Assembly: GCA_030770425.1 (NCBI GenBank)
Contig: JASJFT010000004.1
Span: 372,001 to 436,000 of the forward strand
Source: Darksidea phi
Taxonomy: Eukaryota; Ascomycota; Dothideomycetes; Pleosporales; Lentitheciaceae
DNA: 64,000 nucleotides
Reading direction: 5' to 3'
The notes under the pieces were generated by a model. The model was given only the letters and a program-made list of their open reading frames with translations, did not search any database and was not told the origin of the DNA. Position 1 is the stretch's first letter. Each line of letters opens with the position of its first letter. Both the position numbers and the translations under genes were made by a program. Positions 35,052 through 45,300 of the stretch are shown piece by piece.

Positions 35052-36768
35052 TCAAATCTTCGGCCTCGCGGGATCTTTCCTTCTCCGAAATACCTCAGGT
35101 GTCCCAAGGGGATCATGATGCCAAGTGAACTGCTCGACGTGCCCAGCCGTCGACACCTTGAAATAAACCTTGTGCCATTCCGGAGCCAAGAAAGGCCACA
35201 TTCCCTTTTCGCAAAGCTCCCATTCGCGATCGGCTTTCCAATAAAAGGTATCGCCATCATAGGGAAGCAAATTCCAGCTTGTCCTAATCGTTCCCTTGAT
35301 CGTCATGAGCAGATGATCTCCGACTGCGGTGATCGAGTTAGCTATGTTGCCAACAGTGTTGTAGTAGTCACCTTCGTAGTGGGTCAAAGGCAGAGAAGGT
35401 GGAATATCGGTTTTCTTCTTGGCGAGAGCTGCAGCGAGACGTTCATAGCCCATTAACTGGAAAGATTGCGCCATTTCTGACATGTCTCTGAATTCCTCCT
35501 CGTGCAGTTTTTCCTCAAGAAGTACAGATAAGACCAATTGTGCAGAGAAATCGGTTGAATCGACCACCGGGAGCGCATTCTCCAAAACTACAACTGCGCT
35601 CTCCGTAGATGGAACCATGAACATAGATCCGTGGAAGCCTGGCACGCCGGCGGTGTGAAACCAGACCTTTAGACCTTTATTCTCGGAACCGAACTCCGGG
35701 ATCGGATAACGCACAGCTCCAAATAACTGCTGGTTCATGCTTGACACACTGAGGACGGCAGGGAGGGTGATGCGATATACACCAAGACAGTAGGCTAGCT
35801 TCTCGATGTCGGGGCCCACCGACACGTGCGGCTCAAGAATTCTTCGAGTGTACCTCCACGGAGAGCCAGGTGTCGAATCGACATTGTTGGTCTGCTGGTG
35901 TGTATGGGCCGAGAAGAAAGACTGGTACATGATCAAGAGATCATGGAGGGATGACTTGCAGCCTACAGCACCAGCAAGACCCGTCGCGTCCGTGGCTCCG
36001 GGTGAGAGAATCGTACATGATGAAAAGTCGTTCCGTACAGCATGTGCTTTAGCGTCGTTATCGCCTTCACCATGGGGGCCGAAGTGGGTGCGCGTCATGC
36101 CCAACCGGCGCAGGAATCTCTCACGGACGAATGTCTCAAATGTCTGTCCTGTGACTTCCTCGACAAGGTCGGTCAATAGACTGTAGTTCCACTGCGAGTA
36201 CACAAACTTCTTTCGGAAGGGTGTGACGGCCTCGACGGAAGCCGCTGTGCGGACCGTGTCGCTGCGTGGTATGAGCACTTCTGCGCGTTGATGGGCGTAC
36301 GAAGCATGCGACACGGCAAGACCACTTCGATTCGACAGCAGATCTCGAACTGTAGCTTGTTTTCCGATGGAATCCTGGCGTTTCTCGAACTCGGGCAAGT
36401 ACTTGCGGATAGGCGTGTCCCAGTCAATCTTGCCATCATGTACAAGTGAAGCCACCGCGCCCGCAGTCAGAAGCTTGACGAGAGAGGCGATATGATCTGA
36501 ATGTTGGTTTACAATGTTAGTCTATGACTCACGTGTATTTTTTACACTGGAGTTACTGACAGATACTGTTGTTGTCGGGTGGTGCGGCGTAGTCGACATT
36601 CTTGCGGCCAAAGTGGGCAGTGTGCAGTAAGGAGCCGCGGTGTAGTACCCCTAGCGAAAGCCCTGGTGCACCGCTGAACTCCAAAAGCTTTGAGATGGTA
36701 GGGTGGAGGGCTTGGAGCCTTTCTACGAGATCCATTGGAAATATGTGGTGGTCGAAGAAGGCCAACAT
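35052..36768 (-). CDS. Beta-lactamase-fold serine hydrolase (class C / LovD-related fold)
   Basis: Predicted 550 aa serine hydrolase or transacylase in two exons (36768-36561 and 36496-35052; intron 64 nt, GTCAGT...TTCAG). The splice creates the catalytic block YHIASLVK, giving nucleophile Ser74 and Lys77 (SxxK). The second motif is probably YSQ at about 169 (KFVYSQWNYSLL), and HTAGVPGFHG near 350 takes the place of the KTG strand. A C-terminal DUF3471-like domain follows (Y.GDYYN...). It is longer than LovD (about 413 aa), so a peptidase or esterase role is equally possible. It sits head to head with the P450 (168 bp between starts), which supports co-expression with the polyketide cluster. 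No signal peptide is evident. Confidence 0.75.
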
Positions 36769-36936
36769 AACGAGGGGGATTTATACGGTTAGCCTCGGTT
36801 GTGGCACAGCTCTACGCCATGCATATGTAACGCACTAAGGGTTCTGCACGGGTAACCGAATCAGGAGGTGCGCTGTGGTTAATTAGACAAGAATCTTGCG
36901 CAAGTCGCGATCCCTCCTTCCACGCCATCCTTCAAC
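36769..36936. promoter_or_regulatory. Short bidirectional promoter
   Basis: Only 168 bp separate the start codons of the beta-lactamase-fold gene and the P450 gene, so the two probably share control elements. Confidence 0.5.
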
Positions 36937-38541
36937 ATGACTCTTACCAACTGGACCCTCAAGCCCTCTGACCTCATCGTCCTATCCATCTTCCTTGCTT
37001 GTAGCTGGGCGCTCTTCCACCGCATCTACAACCGATACTTCCACCCGCTTGCGCACATTCCGGGACCGTTCTTTGGACGCATGTCGCCATGGCCGTCAGC
37101 CTTGCATGCCTGGAAGGGAGACCGACATCTATGGCTGGAGCATTGCTTCAACAAATACGGGAACAAGTTGCGTGTAGCGCCCGACACGGTCGTGTTTCGC
37201 AGTCCCGCAGCATACCGTGACATATATGGTAGTCGAGCAAACGTGCGACGAGCCGACTTTTATGACGCTCTCAAGCGGGAGGATAGCCAGACCAGCACGA
37301 TCACGTACACAGACAATGCCGCCCACGCCAGAAGCCGGAAGCTGCTAGACCTCGCCTTTACGAGCAAGTCGCTCAAAGCATCCGCCGACTTCATGCAACG
37401 GCACATCGATCGCTGGCACGAGCTGTTGACTGCTGATAGCGGCGACGACTGGACTCAGCCATTCAACTTCACCGAGCGAGTAAACTACCTCGTCTTCGAT
37501 ATCTTGGGCGACGTCTCATTTGGAACGTCGTTCAAGACGATGGAACCGGAAGATAATCCGTTGAAGGCTGTTCCGCGCGCCGCAGTCAAGACAATGACGG
37601 TGCTCTACGGCATTGCGAAGTCGCCGTTCCTAGGCCTTGTTACATTTCTGAGGCCGAGAGGCCTGTCACACATATTCAGGGCAATTCGGCCTGCGCAAGT
37701 CGTAATCTTTGATGACTTTGTCGACTCTAGCATAGAGCAGGCGGTGGAGCGCGAGAAGCTGTCCGAGACGCGGGGCGGGGCACGCGAGGACATGTTCCAC
37801 TTCATCTACAATGCCAAAGATGGCGAGACGGGCGAGGCGGCATTTAGAGACAAGAACCTCGTCGCCGAGTGTCGATTGCTCGTGATTGCCGGCTCGGATA
37901 GCACTTCGGTCACCATGTCGGGTCTGTTCTTCTATCTGTCGCACTATCCGAAAGTGCTAGACACGCTCCGGCAAGAGATCACGAACACCTTTTTATCTGC
38001 GGAGGATATTGTACCTGGTCCGAGATTGTCGTCCTGCAAGTACCTGAGGGCGGTAATTGACGAGGCGATGCGGATGACGCCCGCAGGGCTATCCGAGCTC
38101 CCACGACAAGTGCTGCCCGGCGGCACCGAGATTGACGGCGAGTTCTTTCCAGAAAATACCATCGTCGGCACGGCAGCCTGGTGCGATGGCTATAACGATG
38201 AGGTGTACGGCGACGCCGCTATCTACCGGCCCGAGCGCTGGCTCGTGGATGACAAGAACTCGGCCGATGACGTTGCGCGCATCAGGGCAAACTTCCATCC
38301 ATTCTCCATTGGGCCGCACAACTGCGCGGGAACGAACTTTGCCTTGCAAGAGTTGATGCTTATGGTGGCCAAGACGGTTCACCGGTTAGAATTTCGTCTT
38401 GCGCCGGAGTGGGCGAATGGGGCAGGCCTGCGGCACAGGCGCGTCGTGGGTGGGAAGGAGGTGCCGCTCTTCCAGCTGCGAGATGCGTATGTTACTGTCA
38501 GGGATGGGCCGGTGCTGCAGTTTCGAAAGCGGCATGCTTGA
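36937..38541 (+). CDS. Cytochrome P450 monooxygenase
   Basis: Single-exon, 534 aa microsomal P450. It has an N-terminal membrane anchor (DLIVLSIFLACSWALFH), a proline hinge (HPLAHIPGPFFGR), an I-helix AGSDST (oxygen activation), ExxR in DEAMRMTP, PERW, and the haem loop FSIGPHNCAG with the cysteine ligand near residue 463. All key residues are present and the length is normal. It resembles the benzoate 4-monooxygenase-like/CYP families that tailor fungal polyketides. The gene is in the same orientation as the FSH hydrolase 247 bp downstream. A likely role is oxidation of the polyketide; the site of oxidation cannot be read from sequence. Confidence 0.92.
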   Translation: MTLTNWTLKPSDLIVLSIFLACSWALFHRIYNRYFHPLAHIPGPFFGRMSPWPSALHAWKGDRHLWLEHCFNKYGNKLRVAPDTVVFRSPAAYRDIYGSRANVRRADFYDALKREDSQTSTITYTDNAAHARSRKLLDLAFTSKSLKASADFMQRHIDRWHELLTADSGDDWTQPFNFTERVNYLVFDILGDVSFGTSFKTMEPEDNPLKAVPRAAVKTMTVLYGIAKSPFLGLVTFLRPRGLSHIFRAIRPAQVVIFDDFVDSSIEQAVEREKLSETRGGAREDMFHFIYNAKDGETGEAAFRDKNLVAECRLLVIAGSDSTSVTMSGLFFYLSHYPKVLDTLRQEITNTFLSAEDIVPGPRLSSCKYLRAVIDEAMRMTPAGLSELPRQVLPGGTEIDGEFFPENTIVGTAAWCDGYNDEVYGDAAIYRPERWLVDDKNSADDVARIRANFHPFSIGPHNCAGTNFALQELMLMVAKTVHRLEFRLAPEWANGAGLRHRRVVGGKEVPLFQLRDAYVTVRDGPVLQFRKRHA

Positions 38542-38788
38542 AGTATATTTAGTATGTGGATATCTATAGGCATGATAAAGCTATGCAATGGGATGAAATT
38601 GTGACAGCCTTTGGCCCACCCTACTGCCACATGATTAATACGTACAAGGGTGATGTACATGAGTACACCCAGTTCATCCCTGTTATCCGAAGCTCAAGAG
38701 AGTGGTTGTACAGGTATCTGCCAGAAAAAATCGAGGCCAAGTAAACCTCGTGGTCCGCCGCGCATCAGGGAATCATCCCAACTTCACC

Positions 38789-39448
38789 ATGCGTTTTCTA
38801 TGTCTCCACGGCCACGGCGCGAGTGCTGCTATTTTTAAGACACAGACGGCAACCATCCGCTACGAATCAGGCAAAGAGCATACATATGAATTCGTTCAAG
38901 GCACACGTCTCGCGGACATGGCACCCGGCCTTGACAATATCTCGAACCCGGATGCCCCGCACTATGCCTACTTCGAACTCCACTCGCCCTCCGATTTCAT
39001 CCATGCACTCAACCAGCTTGACGAGTACATCGCTTCCGAAGGCCCCTTTGATGGCGTTATGGCGTTCTCGCAGGGCGCCGGGCTCGCCGCCATGCACATG
39101 GTGCGCAGCCAGCTCGAAGGCAAAGCGCCGCCCTTCAGATGTGCGGTGCTGCTCGCCTCCAACGACGTCTATGACCCTGCAGCATGGCTGGAGCGAGGTG
39201 TCGTACAGCCGTTGGATGTGCAACTTCATGGGCGGCCGATTACGGTGCCCACGGTAGTGGTGTACGGGGAGAAGGATCCGTGGAAGGACCGCAGTGAGAG
39301 GATTGTGGAGCTGTGTGAGCAAAACAAGGTGTTTGTCACGAGGCATGCTGGGGGCCATGATGTGCCTGGATTAGTTGCCAAAGAAGCTGTACCTGAGATC
39401 GCGAAGATGATTCGCCGCGTTGTTATCATGGCTGGCGAAACTGTCTAA
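38789..39448 (+). CDS. FSH1-family serine hydrolase (LovG-like)
   Basis: Single-exon alpha/beta hydrolase of 219 aa, start MRFLCLHGHGASAAIF, the usual family N-terminus. The nucleophile elbow is AFSQGAG (Ser at about 94). The acid is probably in YGEKDPW and the histidine in HAGGHDVP. All three triad elements are in order. I chose the ATG at 38789 rather than the longer frame because homologues begin at MRFLCLHG. LovG, which releases the LovB product, belongs to this family (established knowledge). The PKS here has no thioesterase, so release of the chain is the natural role (inference). Its 3' end is 44 bp from the convergent MFS gene. Confidence 0.85.
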   Translation: MRFLCLHGHGASAAIFKTQTATIRYESGKEHTYEFVQGTRLADMAPGLDNISNPDAPHYAYFELHSPSDFIHALNQLDEYIASEGPFDGVMAFSQGAGLAAMHMVRSQLEGKAPPFRCAVLLASNDVYDPAAWLERGVVQPLDVQLHGRPITVPTVVVYGEKDPWKDRSERIVELCEQNKVFVTRHAGGHDVPGLVAKEAVPEIAKMIRRVVIMAGETV

Positions 39449-39492
39449 ATTGCCTTTCTCAAGGACGGGACTATAGGCTACGTAGACATCGC

Positions 39493-41519
39493 TCAACTCT
39501 TTCTCAGGTTTCTTGGACCTGCTCTGCTGATTCTCATCGGTTTCTTCGTCCACATCAACGCAGTTGCTGCGATATGTCCCGCCGTGATCCCGATGAGGAT
39601 TCGCATCTGCAGGTTGAAGCCGTCCGCGAACCCATGTCTCACGAGGACTTGGGTGGTTGCAGCAAGCCCTTCAATTGCACTCGTGCGATCCAACAGTATG
39701 AGCACTTGGTTGGCGGGTAGAAATTGTAACAGTCGCTCCCGCACCAGGGGGGTGAAGGCAGCCGTAGTGATGGCGATGCCAATCGTTCCTCCCAGGATTC
39801 TAAACTGTGCAATAGTAGCATTTCCAACACCTACCATGTCATCAGTATTACGGTAACCTGCACGTCTGTATGTACTAACCCAGGTCTCGGTTCTCCATCA
39901 CGTACGGAATGATCAGGATTACTGCCGTCTGGATGAGTCCATTCCCGTAGCCTGTGATGAGCTGGAAGCCGTATTGGGAGGGTTCAATAGCCATGGAGCC
40001 CGAGGCTCTGGAGAGGAAGATGAGCCCGAGGACCTGCAAGATAGATCCCGCCACGCACATGAATGTGGGAGGGATCTTCCAACGGTCCATTATCAACGCG
40101 GAAGCGCTTGCCCCTACAGGCACCATGGCACCGAACGGTAGAAGACGAATTCCTGCAGCCAGCGGGGACAGACCATTGACTGTCATGAAACGCTGCGGAA
40201 GCTGCACCACGGTCACCGAAAAGACCATTCCGGCAAGGAAGGCGTTCCTACCTACATTCAGCATCTCAAATCAGCCAATGCTGCGGGCGTACACTTACGC
40301 TACCATGCCCAGGCAGATCCTGTTCTCCACGAAGCGCCAAGGGAATAACGGTTCCGGCCAGCTCCGCTTTGTTGTCACGTACCACGACCAGGCCAGGAAT
40401 ACTACCAGCAATATGGCGGCCACTATCAGCAAGGGAAGGACGAACCTTGAGGTCCAGGCCAGGCCAAGCGCTGCTTGCTGCAGACCAGTGGTCAACAGCA
40501 GACAAAAGCCGAGCAACAACACGCCCCCAGACACATCAATACGCCGGAGAAGAGCGCGCGATGTGCGCGTCTCGGACACAAACCGTGCCGCAGGTTCATT
40601 GGCCAGTCTCTGTGGGAAGGACCACAGTAGCAGTGCAGAGGAAACAGCGACGATCGGGATGCTGGCTTTGAATCAGCGGTCGCGTACATTATGAACATGC
40701 ATATGCATATGCATGTGCGGCCACGGAGCGTTACGGGAGCTTACTTGATCAGGAAGATCCAGCGCCATTTCTCGCTTTCGGTAATCGCCCCGCCGATCAA
40801 TGGTCCCACGACCAGCGAAACCGCCAACACTCCGGTGACGATACTTGCATTCACTGCCCACCGTTCAGGCGGCAGAAGCTCCCAAAAAACGAGAGTGCCA
40901 AGCGAGTAGACTCCCGAGCCACCAATGCCTTTGACCCAGCGAAACATGATCCTTGAGGGCCGGTGCATTAGCAATCTATCACTTCTTCCAAGGCCGACCT
41001 TCGCGAGACAAGGCAACTTACAGCTGTGTCATGGACTGCGCACCCCCGCAGGCGCCAGAAAAAACCAGGAAAAGCACTAGTGCTGACAGCAGGCAAGGCT
41101 TGCGCCCCAGGACATCTGACAGTTTGGCCCAGATGATGGGGAACCCGCTGTAGGTGAGGAGGTACGCCGTGAAGAGCCAAGAGCTCTTCTCGTAGCCGCC
41201 CAAGTCGTTCGTGATGACCAGAATAGCCGTGCTGGTTATGGATGATTCCATCTGGCTGATGAAGAGCGCAAGCATGATTCTAAGAACGCGGTGAGCATTG
41301 CTTCTCACAATGAGAAACGAAGAAAGGTACTCACGCTGCGGAGATGACATGCAGCCGCCATCCGGTGATGTAATCTTGCCGCGCTTGGTCACCGCGATGC
41401 TCTTCGACGCTGGCCGCCTGCGCAGCCTCACTATTTGGCTTCTCGGAATCGAGCGGTGGGCTTTTTCGGCCGTCGTCAGCCCTGTCGGGGTGCCGAATTG
41501 AACTCGATTCCCTTCCCAT
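39493..41519 (-). CDS. MFS exporter, DHA2 type (14 TM)
   Basis: Predicted 572 aa plasma-membrane drug:H+ antiporter in six exons: 41519-41335, 41279-41022, 40951-40745, 40661-40299, 40247-39880 and 39830-39493. All junctions keep the frame. Motifs: ALFISQMESSITSTA in TM1, SSWLFTAYLLTYSGF, WAKLSDVLGRKPC (motif A), KGIGGSGVYSL, VVGPLIGGAIT, and WRWIFLINIPI created by splicing (motif C/D region). The N-terminal about 60 residues are hydrophilic. This family exports fungal metabolites and toxins. It lies between the FSH hydrolase and the PKS, divergent from the PKS, and so probably exports the cluster product and gives self-protection. Confidence 0.87.
40695..40716. repeat. 22-bp perfect palindrome inside an intron
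   Basis: A perfect alternating atgcat palindrome lies within the third intron (40744-40662) of the MFS gene. The intron is the longest of that gene (83 nt). The role is unknown and the occurrence may be chance. Confidence 0.6.
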
Positions 41520-42374
41520 GGTTTTGATGGAGGTTTCAACTACAGGTACGGGCGGAGGTTTCCTTGCTTGAAAGATGTTGATTGCGAGGGCGAAGAAAAT
41601 TATGAGAAGAACGGCTCGCTTCTGGCAAATTACGAACCGCTTAGTTCAATATCATCTGGTCCCGCACCCCTCACCACGCCGCACCAGTGCATGCTTGTAC
41701 TCCGGCCGCGGACCAGTAATATCACCTGCTTGTGCTTGCTAGGATAGGCAGCCGGGAAAAGGCAAAATTAGGCCCTTCACTCGTTGACCGTTTTCTCAAC
41801 ACAATGCGGCGTAACATCAATCCCTGTTGCTGTGGTACCACGGTAAAAGTTAATTGACATATCGGCACAGTATACGCTAAAATACTTTGCCGATCAATAA
41901 TATTACTATATTATTCTAAATTCTTAGAATTATTGTAAAGTATAAGTTAAGAATCTTAACTATTACTAAAAATTCCTCGTAAGTATCGTTTAGATATAAG
42001 TATAAACTACTAGTTAAAATCTATTCTATTCTTAGCTAGATAAAAGCTAATAACTAAATTATAATTTATTTTAGAAATTTATAGTAGAATTCTCTTCTAT
42101 AAGATTCGTATAAAATATAGTAGAAGTTTCTATATAGTAGAGATACTTATCTAGCGTATATATATAACTATTAAATAACTTTTCTTTATACTATAGAGTT
42201 AAACTTTATCTAAACAAACTATTATATACACTTACTATTATTATATAGTCGTGCATTAAAAGCCTAGCAACGCTTTCCCTATTACGGATTGGTAAGATTC
42301 CCGCAAGACTTTTGACCTAGTACTCTACCACGGGCACCGTCCTGGTATTCGGAACCACAATTTTCTCTACAATC
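41520..42374. promoter_or_regulatory. Divergent MFS/PKS intergenic region with AT-rich block
   Basis: 855 bp between divergent start codons. The block at about 41860-42250 is very AT-rich and TpA-rich (RIP-like). The flanks are of normal composition and probably hold the two promoters. Confidence 0.5.
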
Positions 42375-45300
42375 ATGGCAACTTTAAGCCCAGAATCCAG
42401 CTCTCGCGAGCCAATTGCCGTTGTTGGCATGTCATACATATTTCCAAATGGAGCTTCTTCCGACGACTCTTTTTGGGATATGTTGATGGAGAAGCGAAAT
42501 TGTGCCACGGAATTTCCCAAGGATCGCATGAACATTGATGCTTTTCACAGCACTGATGGCAAACGGCAAAACCGCATCGCAACGAGAAAGGCCAATTTCC
42601 TGCAAAAAGATATCAGCGAATTCGATGCCAGTTTCTTTGGCGTCTCGATGCACGAGGCGGCTTCCATGGACCCGCAACACCGCATCTTGCTCGAAACAAC
42701 ATACCACGCACTTGAAAATGGTGAGTACAAATATTCTGCCCAAGCTTTTACCCGCTAACCGATAAAAAAAAAGCGGGTATTACGCTCGAAGAGGTGGCTG
42801 GATCTACCACTTCCGTACACGTTGGATGCTTCACTACAGACTACTCGTCATATTTATGGCGGGACCCACAGCAAATTCCAAAATATAGCGCAACCGGAGG
42901 TGCAGCATCGATCCTCTCCAACCGACTGAGCTGGTTTTTTGATCTACGCGGAAGCAGCATGACTATCGATACCGCCTGTTCAAGCAGTATGGTAGCTCTG
43001 GACTTGGCTTGCAACGGCCTGTGGAACGGCACATGTGACTTAGCTATTGTATGTGGCGCCAACTTGATCTTTTCCCCAGAGCTCAACATCGCTTTGTCGA
43101 ACATGGACTTTCTCTCTCCCGATGGCATGTGTTTTAGTTTCGACCACAGAGCGAATGGTTACGCACGTGGCGAAGGCTTTGCAGTGCTAGTTTTGAAGAG
43201 GGAGTCCAGTGTCAACCAGGGCGACTCAGTCAGAGCTCTAGTCAGATCAGTCGCGACGAATGAAGATGGGCGAACAAACGGTGGCATAACGCAGCCCAGC
43301 AAAGATATGCAGATTCGCTTGATCCAAGAGGCATACAAAAAGGCGGGAGTGTATATGAGCTCAACCACATATTTCGAGGCGCATGGTATGTTATGTTCCT
43401 TCTCAATGCAGTTATGTGTCAAAAGTATGGCCACACTTTCCACATTGTCCAAGGTCGCAAGTGTGTCCTTATGCTCTAGTACTGTAGTATCAAAGCATCT
43501 ACGTGCTAATCTATATGGATGCAGGAACGGGCACCCGCATTGGAGACCCAATAGAAGCTGCAGCTATCGGCGAGTGCTTCGGTCGATGGCGATCGCCTAC
43601 AAATCCACTTTACGTGTAAGTTCTGAACTTCAGGTCTATGCATCATTTGGTCTGATATTGTACAGTGGCGCTGTAAAGTCCAACATAGGCCATCTTGAAG
43701 GCACAAGCGGTTTAGCGGGGGTTGTGAAGACCATTCTTGCGCTTGAGAAGGCGACAATACCACCAAATGCGACCTTAGAACGAGTCAACCCTGCTATTGA
43801 TCACGAATTCTTCAATCTCAAGGTACATTCCCACTCATTCTGTTCTCTTTGCTTGCGGAGTGATGACTAAAGCTTACTTTTTGATACTAGTTCCCGAAGG
43901 AGCCGGTGTCATGGCCTTCCCACGGCACCCCGCCAACAGCCAGTGTTAATTCATTCGGGTTTGGGGGCAGTAATGCGCACGTCGTTCTAGAAGCCGCCTC
44001 TTCGGCAAATGGCTCGATTGACAATAGTTCTTCGTTCCATGGTGTAGTACATAACGAAGTCACCAATCAATCGAACCACAACAGTGAACTATCCAAGGAT
44101 TCCATCTCGAACGGCCTGTCAGACGATCAATCCAACGGCACGTCTAATGATACCCTTACAGATGTTGATGGAGAAAATATAGCTAATGGCTTCAATCACC
44201 AACTGAATCGCGAATCAGGCGTACAACATCTTGCGAACGGCCACTCAACGGAGACCAACAGTGACTCCACTGGAACGCAGATCCCAGGAACTCCTTTTCT
44301 CTGCCCTCGCCTGCTACTCTACTCAGCTTCAGACGCTCGAGGACCGGCTCGCCAGTCTGAACTTGATAGCCAATATCTCGCTAGCATAGCTGATGAGCAG
44401 ATCCCAAATGTGCTCGATGACTTTATCTACACGCGCAACTGCCGCCGTTCACGTCTTGCTTGGAAGTCGTATGCTGTTGCTAACAGTTTTTCGGACCTCA
44501 AGAACCTGAAAGATCACATCTCACAAGTGGAGAAAAGTACAAATGAGGAGCTAAATCTTGGATTCGTTTTCACAGGTCAGGGCGCACAGTGGGCTGGTAT
44601 GGGGAAGGAGTTATTCCACTATGCAGCCTTCAAAGAAAGCATGAGGCTCTCTGAGGAGAGCTTGCGCAAGTTAGGGTGTTACTGGGACTTGAGAGGTAGA
44701 GTAAACAGCATAACTCAACTAGGTGGCTTGTGCTGATAACCTGCAGATATTCTTCAAGGCAATCTCGCCAGTACTATCTTCGACGAGCCCGAATACAGCC
44801 AGACACTGACGACTGTTGTCCAGATAGGACTCGTTAATCTACTGGAATCGGTTAGAATCCTGCCATACTCTGTTATCGGGCACTCCTCTGGCGAAATAGC
44901 TGCGGCGTATACTGCTGGACATCTCTCACATCACTCGGCGGTTGTCGTGTCGTATCACCGGGGCCAGCTTGCTTCTAAGCTGATCGCAAAAAACACTGCC
45001 AAGCACTCCATGATGGCCATCGGTCTGTCCGCGGATGCAACTCGCAATGCGGCACTGCAGCTACAGAAAGAGGGCACAGTGGTGGGCTTCGATGCTGCAT
45101 CAGTAACTATTAGCTGTATCAACAGTCCACACAGCGTGACGGTGTCTGGACTTGATACTCAGCTAGATCTTTTCGCTGCTAGCCTCAAACAGATGGGCGT
45201 ATTTCACCGAAAACTTCGAGTTAGGCTGGGCTATCACTCGCCGCAAATGGAAGCAATTGCGCAGGAGTACAAGAGTCGCCTAGGAAAGCTCGAGCCTGGG

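Noticed and set aside
36481..36500. Possible loss of the catalytic serine in the beta-lactamase-fold gene
   Set aside because: Careful re-reading of the bases gives ATC GCC TCT CTC GTC AAG after the splice, so the SxxK motif is intact.
43386..43524. 139-nt gap in the PKS ketosynthase as a disabling insertion
   Set aside because: It has GTATGT and GCAG borders and its removal restores [12 protein letters not shown] exactly, so it is an intron, only longer than its neighbours.
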